Of a stretch of 9,268 bases of DNA, positions 1 through 5,841 are shown piece by piece (the stretch's first letter is position 1; each line of letters opens with the position of its first letter). Origin of the DNA: Collinsella sp. (lineage in GTDB: Bacteria; Actinomycetota; Coriobacteriia; Coriobacteriales; Coriobacteriaceae). Both the position numbers and the translations under genes were made by a program. Where the stretch lies: NCBI GenBank assembly GCA_022713905.1, contig JAIHTM010000091.1:1-9268 (forward strand), in the 5' to 3' direction. The notes beneath the pieces are model-generated. The model did no database searches and had not been told where the DNA came from. It saw only the letters and a list, made by a program, of their open reading frames with translations.

Positions 1-45
1 CATATAATTTACTTCCGATTATATGAGCGCATGTTCATATGTCAA
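1..45 (-). promoter_or_regulatory. Consensus sigma-70-type promoter with overlapping palindrome
   Basis: On the minus strand a perfect TTGACA (45-40) is followed after 16 bases by a perfect TATAAT (23-18). It would start transcription at about position 10 and run leftward out of the window. A perfect 8-base inverted repeat, CATATAAT (1-8) and ATTATATG (18-25) with a 9-base spacer, covers the -10 box and the likely start site. That is a typical place for a repressor site. The gene served lies outside the window, so the regulator and target are unknown. The boxes and repeat are seen directly; the operator role is inferred. Confidence 0.6.
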
Positions 46-119
46 TACAATTTGCGATAATTTCGATGACTGCTTGCCGCCTCTGCGATTTTCTGCGGGT
101 TGGGAGACATCGACGCAAT

Positions 120-152
120 GCTCGCCAACATATTTCGAGATGTTCGGCCAGC
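120..152 (-). repeat. Dispersed short element, copy A (reverse orientation)
   Basis: Read on the minus strand, this block carries GCTGGCCGAACATCTCGAAA followed by TATGTTGG. It matches copy C (1943-1976) at most positions. The similarity extends upstream on the minus strand to about 180, where both copies have a TGC..TCAAGG block. Copy A is inverted relative to copies B and C. The sharing of a diverged block by three intergenic sites indicates a dispersed repeat family, not a gene. Its function is unknown. Confidence 0.6.
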
Positions 153-310
153 ATGCTAAGAAAGCCACCTTGAGAAGCATTAGAACTGTTCATATTTGTA
201 CTTTATCGTGTCAAATACCGCGAGAATCAGTTCTTCCTCTACGGGAGTTCCTGCAGAATCAGTTTTATCTAAAGTTATATTGAGCATTGCTGCAGCCAAT
301 CTGGCACATC

Positions 311-343
311 GGTGGCCGAATAAGTCGAAAAATGTAGGTGGAC
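311..343 (+). repeat. Dispersed short element, copy B
   Basis: The block GGTGGCCGAATAAGTCGAAA followed by AATGTAGGTGGAC matches copy C (GCTGGCCGAACAACTCGAAA then AAAGTAGGTGGGCC) with a few substitutions. It lies just downstream of the stop codon of the broken nuclease gene, while copy C lies upstream of that gene. Copies B and C therefore frame it as direct repeats about 1.6 kb apart. Copies A and B together form an inverted pair. Confidence 0.65.
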
Positions 344-360
344 ATCCGCAGAGATCGCCT

Positions 361-1570
361 TTAGAAGAGCGAATTCTCAATTAGATCAATAATCGTGTCG
401 TCTTCCGTGCGGTTTTCATCGATTTTTGCGAACATGTCGCATTCCCAAGGTCCATTGATTTCCTCAGCAAGGGCCCCGACGTGTTGCATGTCGTCGGGTT
501 CTGGCACATCGTTGATGCTCGGGTCATCAGCTTGCGGATATTGGCTTGCAATTTCGCGCTTGGCGGCCTCTTCTTCTTTGAGCGTCTCCAGGACGCGGCG
601 ACCGTATTCGAAGTAGCGCCGCAAGACAAATTGACGAAGAGTTTCTTGCGGGATGGCGAAGTTATCCGGGAGTCGACCGGGCCATATCTTCTCGCGAATG
701 CGAATCGCTTCCATGACCCGCCTAAAAGCGGACTGCTTGAAAAATGAATGACGACTAACTGTGATAACGGCATATCCCATGTTTCGCAGCGTGTTTCGGC
801 GTTCCTCGTCAATTGATTGCTGTTCGGGCTCGTCGTGGTAAAAGCCGTTGTATTCGATATCGGTCATCGAATTTTCGAGCAGCGCGTCGAGGTAGAAAAC
901 CGTCCGTCGCGTTAGGGCGGCGTATCTTTTGGGGACTGGGATCGGATAGTCCGTTTTGATAGCGCGTATGGCTAAGCCACCCATTGACTTGGGCATTGTC
1001 AGCATCATGACAAACGCCGTTTCGAGTGGGGAGCGACAGCCTTCGCGTACATAAGAAAGTGCCTTAAGTGCTTTATTAGATCCACGATACCCCGATGCCT
1101 CTGAAAAGAAGGCTCTGAGCTCTTCAACGCTGGTTAGGGCTGGGCGCTCGCGATATTGAGTTTCGTCGGACGTTCCAAGCGCGTAGGAGCCGCAGATTTC
1201 AAAGTAATACTCAACGAGCTCCGAAAGGTTGAAGTCGGCTGCTGCTTCTAACGCGCACAGCTTGATATCCGACGATGTAGACGTTCGGCTCGAGTTCTAG
1301 GTAGCTTTCTGCATCAAACGTATAGCGCGTGCAGTGGCAGATGCAGCCCTTGCAGTGCCTTTTGGCATTATTGGAAAACGTCAGCACATGGATGCTTTCA
1401 GAATCGACATTCTTTCTGTTGAGCCATGCTCGCGCCGCTTCCAGGTCGGACGTGGTCGGCGCAGACACCTTGATCTTTTCCATAGGTATGGGATCGGTCG
1501 CGTAGCTTGCGAGCGAGTTGACTGTTTGGTATACAGCGCGTGCCGTGGTATGTGACAGAACGATTCCCAT
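361..1570 (-). pseudogene. Frameshifted AbiEi-like/Vsr-DUF559-like nuclease fusion
   Basis: Two minus-strand frames join into one protein of about 402 residues. The first begins at the ATG at 1570 and reads to about 1262. The second reads from about 1260 to the TAA at 361. They differ by one surplus base (or two lost), and the shift must lie between about 1298 and 1213, because each frame hits a stop beyond those limits. The N-terminal part resembles AbiEi-like domains of actinobacterial DUF559 proteins (IKVSAP, LEPNVYIV, then LCALEAAADFNLSELVEYYF). The C-terminal part has the Vsr/DUF559 PD-(D/E)XK pattern: FYLDALL, IEYNGFYH, then DEERRNTLRNMGYAVITV. An acidic tail follows. The ATG at 1570 suits the family start (MGIVLSHTTA), although no clear ribosome binding site precedes it. 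A sequencing error could also explain the shift. The family call is by pattern recognition; a defence or toxin-antitoxin role is inference. Confidence 0.65.
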
Positions 1571-1602
1571 ACGCGCATGATGGCATAGCGGACGCCATAT
1601 AC

Positions 1603-1618
1603 GCCCGAAACTTCGGGC
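1603..1618 (-). promoter_or_regulatory. Perfect inverted repeat just upstream of nuclease gene start
   Basis: GCCCGAA (1603-1609) and TTCGGGC (1612-1618) form a perfect 7-base palindrome with a two-base centre. It lies 33 bases upstream of the ATG at 1570. The position suits an operator for a DNA-binding protein, possibly the AbiEi-like domain itself by analogy with autoregulated AbiEi antitoxins. No experiment or second copy supports this; a chance palindrome is possible. Confidence 0.3.
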
Positions 1619-1942
1619 AACGGTATTGGGGCGCGGCTTATCTTCTGCGAACGGTGGGTTTTTGAGCTGTCGTATTGAGGGGGGCAGCTTCGGCTGGGGA
1701 GGTTTCTGTCGGCTGCCCCATTTTGGTGAACTTTAGTTGCGGATTCGTAGCTTCTAAGCGTTTTTGCCGACCGCTCAGATGCCTCACCAACATAATTTGA
1801 GTTATTCGGCCTTATCCCATACGAATGGTGCGATCGCAACGTCCTATTCGAATTGATTCAGGTAGATTTATGGGGCTTGGTTGCGAAATTGGGGCGACTA
1901 TAGCGCTCGATTGCGGTTCAAGGGGCCTCGACTAGTGGTTTA

Positions 1943-1976
1943 GCTGGCCGAACAACTCGAAAAAAGTAGGTGGGCC
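1943..1976 (+). repeat. Dispersed short element, copy C (least diverged looking)
   Basis: The core is GCTGGCCGAACAACTCGAAA followed by AAAGTAGGTGGGCC. Upstream, at about 1902-1930, a TTGCGGTTCAAGG block has a counterpart next to copy A. From memory, this GGCCGAACAACTCGAAAAAAGTAGG block recurs between genes in Collinsella genomes, which I cannot verify here. With copy B it brackets the broken nuclease gene. Confidence 0.65.
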
Positions 1977-2021
1977 AACCTGCCGACTATGTGAAGCACG
2001 CGTATTTGCTCGTTTTGATGA

Positions 2022-2057
2022 AAACTAGGGTGCAGCCATAAGACTGCGCCCTAGTTT
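2022..2057 (-). terminator. Hairpin terminator downstream of the exonuclease gene
   Basis: AAACTAGGGTGCAG (2022-2035) pairs with CTGCGCCCTAGTTT (2044-2057) over 14 positions with one G-U type mismatch and an 8-base loop. Read on the minus strand, the stem ends in TTTT about 65 bases after the exonuclease stop. The U-tract is short, so termination may be partial. The hairpin also marks the junction between the AT-rich accessory region and the GC-rich conserved region. Confidence 0.55.
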
Positions 2058-2122
2058 ACTGCGTGCCGGTGCGTCCAGACGGATTGCACTGTGCCTGGCA
2101 GGCGCTCCCGCAGATGGATCGG

Positions 2123-3091
2123 TTATTTCGCGAATAGGTTCTTGAGGTTGAACTCGGCTTGGACGGTGCGGAGCATGAGGTCGGTGTCGTCCAGACCCAG
2201 ATGCTGCTCGTTGGCATCGGCGGCGAGGGTGCCGCGGCGGCGCGCCCAGTTCTCGAGCGCGGCTGGGGCGGACTCGCGGGGGAGCGAGCGGACGTCGGCA
2301 TCCAGGCTGCGGCAGATCTGGCGCGAGTCGATGACGATGATCTTGCCGGCGCGGCGTGCCTCGGCGTAACCGTCCAGGTGGATCTTGAACCAACTGTCCT
2401 CAAAGGCGGCGTTGTGCGCCATGTACGGGTACTTCTTCATAAGCTTGAGCAGCTGCTTCTGCAGTTCCTTGTTCTCGCGGAACGGCTTTTTGCCGGCGAT
2501 GTCGTCCCAGGTGATGTGGTGGATATTCGACAACGGCACATCCTCGCCGCGGTAGATGTCGGGCAGGCCGCAGTAGTGTGCCTCGGCGTCGTGCGGGACG
2601 GCGTCGCTCGTGAGGTCCATGATCTCCCAACCCACGTTGATGATATAGCCGCGCTCGGGTGCACGGCCGGTGGTCTCGATGTCGATACCGAGCACGGTGC
2701 CCTGGATGGGCTTGCGGGCGTAGGCCACGCCGAGCGCGTCGCGGTCGCCGCGGATTTCGCGCATAACGGACGCGGCGGTGCGCTTTTGCATCTTGCCGAT
2801 GGCGGCGCAGGTGTCGGCATCGGACAGGCCGCGCGAGAGCGTCGCGGGCGTCACGTTGCGCAGACGCGCCTCGCCAATCTGGTCGCAAAGGTCGCGGTTG
2901 CGGTCGGCCAGGTCGCGCACGGTGGCAAAGTCGAAGCTGGGGTCGCCCTCGGCGGTAAAGTACTCGGTTTCGAGCACCTTAAGGGCCTCTTCGCCCTTCT
3001 GGCGCTCGGATTCCATGGCGCCGTGATCGCCATAGATAAACATGGGGATAAATGGCTGACGCTCGTATTCGAGTGCTTGTGAAACGTTCAT
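2123..3091 (-). CDS. DEDDh-family 3'-5' exonuclease
   Basis: A 322-residue protein with the RNase T/DnaQ-type exonuclease fold in its second half. Exo I is GIDIETTG (D137 and E139), Exo II is AHNAAFEDSWF (around 225-235), and Exo III is HLGLDDTD with H297 and D302 in the H-x4-D spacing of the DEDDh class. Such enzymes remove nucleotides from 3' ends of DNA or RNA using two metal ions. About 130 N-terminal residues precede the nuclease domain and match no family I recognise; they are charged and probably helical. An in-frame ATG lies eight codons upstream (3115), but AAGGAG sits 7 bases before the ATG at 3091, which decides the start. The gene is divergent from the metal permease and ends before a hairpin. 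The substrate is unknown, and a DNA polymerase III epsilon role is unlikely given the unusual N-terminus. Confidence 0.85.
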   Translation of the reverse strand: MNVSQALEYERQPFIPMFIYGDHGAMESERQKGEEALKVLETEYFTAEGDPSFDFATVRDLADRNRDLCDQIGEARLRNVTPATLSRGLSDADTCAAIGKMQKRTAASVMREIRGDRDALGVAYARKPIQGTVLGIDIETTGRAPERGYIINVGWEIMDLTSDAVPHDAEAHYCGLPDIYRGEDVPLSNIHHITWDDIAGKKPFRENKELQKQLLKLMKKYPYMAHNAAFEDSWFKIHLDGYAEARRAGKIIVIDSRQICRSLDADVRSLPRESAPAALENWARRRGTLAADANEQHLGLDDTDLMLRTVQAEFNLKNLFAK

Positions 3092-3098
3092 ATAACTG

Positions 3099-3104
3099 CT
3101 CCTT
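3099..3104 (-). promoter_or_regulatory. Ribosome binding site for the exonuclease gene
   Basis: AAGGAG on the minus strand ends 7 bases before the ATG at 3091. It selects that start over the upstream in-frame ATG at 3115, with which it would overlap inside the coding frame. Confidence 0.75.
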
Positions 3105-3173
3105 GGACGGGCCACACCGCGCGGCTCGGGTTCATTGAGATGTGGCGAGATGATAGTTTACCATGGGCAACTA

Positions 3174-3201
3174 TTGGCATCGCGCCTTGGACAACTACAA
3201 T
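3174..3201 (+). promoter_or_regulatory. Possible promoter of the metal permease gene
   Basis: TTGGCA (3174-3179) and TACAAT (3196-3201) are separated by 16 bases and lie about 60 bases upstream of the permease ATG. Both boxes are near the sigma-70 consensus. No metal-responsive operator or riboswitch-like structure was recognised between this promoter and the gene. Confidence 0.4.
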
Positions 3202-3263
3202 ACCCTATTTGACCGCTAGGACTTTTACAATGCTGCCGAAAGACACGAAAGGTTCCATCCGTC

Positions 3264-4352
3264 ATGGATTTGCTGATTGATATTCTGCTCGACGCCGGCA
3301 AGGACACGCTCTCGCTGGTGCCGTTTTTGTTGGTGACGTATTTGGCTCTTGAGACCCTTGAGCACGTTGCAGGCGACCGCGTTAACGGCGCCATCAAGCG
3401 TGCCGGTGCCGCGGGCCCCGTGGTTGGATCGTTGCTGGGCATGGTGCCGCAGTGCGGCTTTTCGGCCATGGCGGCCACGCTGTACGCCGGTCGCGTTGTG
3501 ACGCTGGGTACCCTGGTGGCGGTGTTTCTCTCGACCTCTGACGAGATGCTGCCGCTGCTGCTTGCCGAGCAGGTTCCCATGCAGACTATGGCAATGCTTT
3601 TGGCTTCGAAGGCACTGATCGCACTGGTCACGGGTTTTATCGTGGACGCTGCCATTCGCGGCCTGCGCCGTAACGCCCGCGCGCACGCGGCGATTCGCCG
3701 CACCGTGCTGGGAACCGCGGCCAATCCTACCCATGTGAACTGCGCGCACGACGACCATACCGGGGGCGACATCATTGATGAAGTGGCCGAGGCGGGCGTG
3801 AGCGCCGACCACATCCACGAGCTGTGCGAGCGCGACCATTGCGGTTGTGATGAAGACGAGGACGAGCACGAACACGGACATGGCCACGATCACGGTCATG
3901 AGGGCGAATATGAACACCATGATGGTCACGGTCACTCCCATTCCCACGAAGGGACGCCTGTCCTGTCGATTATCCGCAGCGCCATCTCCCACACCGTGCA
4001 GGTATCGGTATTCATTTTCCTGGTGACGCTGATTCTGGTTGCCGTGCTCGAGACGTTCGGCGAGTCCGCAATCGAGCAGTTCCTGCGCGGCAACGAGACG
4101 CTTGCGGTCCTGGGCTCGGCACTCGTCGGCCTGATCCCCAACTGCTCGGCCAGCGTCGTCATCACGCAACTGTACCTGGAAGGCGCGCTGCAGCTGGCCC
4201 CGATGCTCGCCGGCACGCTCATTTCCGCCGGCGTGGGCTACCTGGTCCTGTTCCGCACGAACCGCAGCGCTCGCGAAAATGCCGTGTTCCTGGTCATGAT
4301 GTACGTCATCGGCGCCAGCTGGGGCCTCATCCTATCCGCCTTCGGCCTCTAA
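3264..4352 (+). CDS. ArsP_2-type putative heavy-metal permease, histidine-rich loop
   Basis: A 362-residue polytopic membrane protein of the putative 10-TM heavy-metal exporter type (ArsP_2, often annotated as arsenic efflux or putative manganese transporter). The two halves carry related motifs: GSLLGMVPQCGFSAMAATLY (about 55-74) and GSALVGLIPNCSASVVITQL (about 284-303). Each has a Pro-Gln/Asn-Cys core in a hydrophobic segment, suggesting an internally duplicated transport core. Between them a long hydrophilic loop (about 130-235) is packed with His, Asp, Glu and several Cys, including runs such as EHEHGHGHDHGH, which probably bind divalent metal. GAAAGG at 3247-3252 precedes the ATG by 11 bases. 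It is a single-gene unit with its own terminator. The substrate cannot be read from sequence; the His-rich loop favours a transition metal over arsenite. Membrane location is clear, transport direction inferred. Confidence 0.8.
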   Translation: MDLLIDILLDAGKDTLSLVPFLLVTYLALETLEHVAGDRVNGAIKRAGAAGPVVGSLLGMVPQCGFSAMAATLYAGRVVTLGTLVAVFLSTSDEMLPLLLAEQVPMQTMAMLLASKALIALVTGFIVDAAIRGLRRNARAHAAIRRTVLGTAANPTHVNCAHDDHTGGDIIDEVAEAGVSADHIHELCERDHCGCDEDEDEHEHGHGHDHGHEGEYEHHDGHGHSHSHEGTPVLSIIRSAISHTVQVSVFIFLVTLILVAVLETFGESAIEQFLRGNETLAVLGSALVGLIPNCSASVVITQLYLEGALQLAPMLAGTLISAGVGYLVLFRTNRSARENAVFLVMMYVIGASWGLILSAFGL

Positions 4353-4363
4353 GTAGGCCTAGC

Positions 4364-4440
4364 AAAACGGGCTTCAAAATAGCCATGCTCGGCGCCTGCG
4401 CAGTGCGGCGACGCATGGCATTTTGAAGCCCGTTTTTTTT
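4364..4440 (+). terminator. Very strong intrinsic terminator of the permease gene
   Basis: AAAACGGGCTTCAAAAT (4364-4380) pairs perfectly with ATTTTGAAGCCCGTTTT (4420-4436). An inner GCCATGC/GCATGGC stem extends it, and eight T residues follow at 4433-4440. It starts 12 bases after the permease stop codon. The long stem with flanking A and T runs could also act on the minus strand. Confidence 0.9.
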
Positions 4441-4474
4441 GTTAAGCCATGGACCCTGAGCGTCCACACCGCCC

Positions 4475-4519
4475 AAAACAAAAAGGCAGATTTTTAGGCA
4501 TGTCCCAAAAATCTGCCTT
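4475..4519 (-). terminator. Intrinsic terminator of the hdeD-like/yaiI-like unit
   Basis: AAGGCAGATTTTT (4483-4495) pairs perfectly with AAAAATCTGCCTT (4507-4519). On the minus strand the stem is followed by TTTTTGTTTT, a typical U-tract. It begins 3 bases after the UPF0178 stop codon and ends the two-gene minus-strand unit. Confidence 0.9.
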
Positions 4520-4521
4520 GG

Positions 4522-5004
4522 TTAGTGCAGCAGCTCGGTGAGGTTGCGTTTAAAGCGGGCTCGGTCCTCGCTGGTGAAGGCTGCCGGCCCGCGGGTGCGT
4601 CCCCCGGCGCGGCGAACCTTCTTTTCCTCGTGGCGAATAAACAGCTGCATGTCGATGGTCGCCTTATCGTAGACGCGCCCGCGCACACCGATAGCGGCGG
4701 CATCGCGCCCGAGCACCATGCTCGCCAAGCCAATGTCCTGCGTCACGACCACGTCGCCCGCCTGTAGGCGTTCGACAATGGCAAAGTCGGCGCTGTCGGC
4801 GCCCACGCTCACGTCGAGCGTCGTGACCCAAAAGCCGCGTCGCGCGTGCTCGGCATCGCGCGGGTCGTCGCGGCGAATGTGCCGTTCCAGGTTTTGCGTG
4901 CTGTTGCCGGCGATAACAACGGCGACGCCCGCCCGCCGCGCGCAGTCAATCGACTCGCGCGTGACCGGGCAGGCGTCGGCATCAATAAAGAGCGTTCGCG
5001 GCAT
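4522..5004 (-). CDS. YaiI/YqxD family protein (UPF0178, DUF188)
   Basis: A 160-residue protein matching the widespread UPF0178 family, which has a PIN/NYN-like fold suggestive of a nuclease although no activity is well established. Diagnostic blocks are FIDADACPV (6-14), VSVGADSADFAIV (65-77), VVTQDIGLASMVLGR (86-100) and RRAGGRTRGPAAFT (131-144). The conserved aspartates in the first three blocks are the expected metal-site residues of PIN-like folds. Residues about 39-57 (LERHIRRDDPRDAEHARRG) look like an added segment compared with the E. coli protein as I remember it. The ATG directly follows the TAG stop of the upstream hdeD-like gene with no base between. Only a weak GGTG-type site precedes it, so translation is probably coupled. 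The two genes form an operon ended by a strong terminator. Confidence 0.9.
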   Translation of the reverse strand: MPRTLFIDADACPVTRESIDCARRAGVAVVIAGNSTQNLERHIRRDDPRDAEHARRGFWVTTLDVSVGADSADFAIVERLQAGDVVVTQDIGLASMVLGRDAAAIGVRGRVYDKATIDMQLFIRHEEKKVRRAGGRTRGPAAFTSEDRARFKRNLTELLH

Positions 5005-5607
5005 CTAGTGCACCAGTTTGCCAAATTGAATAGCGCGAACAATCAGCGTTACGCCAAACACCAGCAGCGCGGCGCCGCTAAAGATGACGAGCATCTTGGC
5101 CGACCACAGCGGATAGATAAACACGAACATGCCGGCGATGATGGAAAGTGCGCCGCTCAGGATGGCGAGGGCGCGGTTGGACGAAAGCTCGGACTCCAGA
5201 ATGGACATGACACCTTCGACAATCCAGCCAAAGCCGGCCACGATAACCACCATCGTGGTGAGCGTCGCGGTCGAGAAGGCCTGGTTGCGCAGGATTATGA
5301 CGCCGCCCAAGATAATGAGTAGGTTGGAGATGATGCTCGTCACGCGCCAGCCGGTGGGCAGCAGCGGCTCAAAAATGGCAGTGAACAGTCTGATGGCAGC
5401 AGTGATTACAAAGTAAAAACCCAGGACGGTCGTCAAAAAGACGAGGGACTTGGCGGGTGCAAAAAGCAGCGCGATGCCAGCAATGAGCGCCACGACGCCC
5501 GTGATGGCGTAGATCCAGCGCACGGCCTTGACGGCTTTGCCCGCCATGCTTTTCTCGTCAAATCCAAACTGGCTCGATTTTTGGTCATCGTTCTTAAAGA
5601 TGCCCAT
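5005..5607 (-). CDS. HdeD/DUF308-family membrane protein
   Basis: A 200-residue protein with a short polar N-terminus followed by six hydrophobic segments, at roughly 30-50, 55-75, 88-106, 114-135, 145-165 and 171-191. This is the layout of HdeD/DUF308 proteins. The repeated two-helix pattern with GxxLLFxP-like and FIYPLWS turns fits the family. E. coli HdeD is linked to acid resistance, but the biochemical role of the family is unknown, and acid stress here is only a suggestion. AAAGGAGA (5612-5619) lies 4 bases before the ATG and supports the start. The gene is the first of a two-gene unit with the UPF0178 gene and is divergent from the nitroreductase gene across a 234-base region. Confidence 0.8.
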   Translation of the reverse strand: MGIFKNDDQKSSQFGFDEKSMAGKAVKAVRWIYAITGVVALIAGIALLFAPAKSLVFLTTVLGFYFVITAAIRLFTAIFEPLLPTGWRVTSIISNLLIILGGVIILRNQAFSTATLTTMVVIVAGFGWIVEGVMSILESELSSNRALAILSGALSIIAGMFVFIYPLWSAKMLVIFSGAALLVFGVTLIVRAIQFGKLVH

Positions 5608-5611
5608 AATG

Positions 5612-5619
5612 TCTCCTTT
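5612..5619 (-). promoter_or_regulatory. Ribosome binding site of the hdeD-like gene
   Basis: AAAGGAGA on the minus strand is a near-perfect Shine-Dalgarno sequence 4 bases before the ATG at 5607. It fixes the start of the hdeD-like gene. Confidence 0.8.
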
Positions 5620-5765
5620 CCGTGCGGCGTAAGCCTTGATCGTTACAACCAGTATCCCCTAAGGGCGCTGACGTATGGGTCGGGGGGGCGAAACGTAACC
5701 CAAAGGCCCCGAATTGTTTCCGTTGTTCCCCACGTCGCGATTTTCTATTCAACAGGTGTAGAACA

Positions 5766-5813
5766 TTGCAGCCCTGTTCGTTATTGCCTACGTTTTAGGT
5801 TAGATTTTCCTAA
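5766..5813 (+). promoter_or_regulatory. Possible nitroreductase promoter with inverted-repeat operator
   Basis: TTGCAG (5766-5771), a 17-base spacer and TACGTT (5789-5794) form a plausible promoter. TTCGTT (5777-5782) with TAGATT (5801-5806) is an alternative. TTAGG (5795-5799) and CCTAA (5809-5813), separated by 9 bases, make a perfect inverted repeat at the expected start of transcription, where a repressor would act. The 7-mer CCTAAGG at 5809-5815 also occurs at 5658-5664, nearer the divergent hdeD-like gene. The operator assignment is inference. Confidence 0.35.
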
Positions 5814-5841
5814 GGACAATTGGCTTGTATTGGGGGTCCCT

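Larger units (their letters stand above)
1..360. other. AT-rich intergenic region with no convincing gene
   Basis: Apart from the left-edge promoter and element copies A and B, nothing here looks like a gene. Two short frames exist, 23-283 (plus) and 180-380 (minus), but neither has a ribosome binding site or a recognisable domain, and both run through the repeat elements. A 10-base direct repeat, AGAATCAGTT, occurs at 223-232 and 255-264. The base composition is clearly lower in GC than the region after 2021, consistent with an accessory insertion. Confidence 0.5.
1571..2020. other. Long gene-free region upstream of the broken nuclease gene
   Basis: No frame here shows family similarity or a good ribosome binding site. 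The longest minus-strand frame (1381-1839) reads out of frame across the nuclease gene and is low in complexity. Two inverted repeats stand out. GCCCGAA/TTCGGGC with a two-base centre lies at 1603-1618, about 33 bases upstream of the nuclease ATG. GGGGCAGC (1681-1688) pairs with GCTGCCCC (1712-1719). The right part carries dispersed element copy C. The nuclease gene's promoter should be here, but no clean -35/-10 pair was found. Confidence 0.5.

Noticed and set aside
23..380. Short frames at 23-283 (plus) and 180-380 (minus) as small genes
   Set aside because: Both translate across the dispersed elements, giving similar PTYFEMFG and PPTFFDLFG peptides. The likeness comes from the repeat DNA, and neither has a start signal.
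1381..1839. A 152-residue minus-strand frame reaching upstream of the nuclease gene
   Set aside because: It overlaps the well-supported AbiEi-like frame in another phase, has no ribosome binding site, and shows no domain.
1..2020. A complete mobile element or prophage
   Set aside because: No transposase, integrase, terminal inverted repeats or target duplication was found; only dispersed short repeats and lower GC support an accessory origin.
2159..3082. A 307-residue plus-strand open frame opposite the exonuclease gene
   Set aside because: It is the antisense shadow of a GC-rich gene with clear catalytic motifs, has biased Val/Gly/Ala/His composition, and no domain or ribosome binding site.
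3116..3173. A promoter for the exonuclease gene on the minus strand
   Set aside because: TATCAT and TAAACT are possible -10 boxes, but no acceptable -35 box lies at 16-18 bases from either, so none was called.
3225..4169. A 314-residue minus-strand open frame opposite the metal permease
   Set aside because: It mirrors the permease coding strand, starts inside the His-rich loop antisense, and shows no family match. The plus-strand protein has convincing membrane segments and duplicated motifs.
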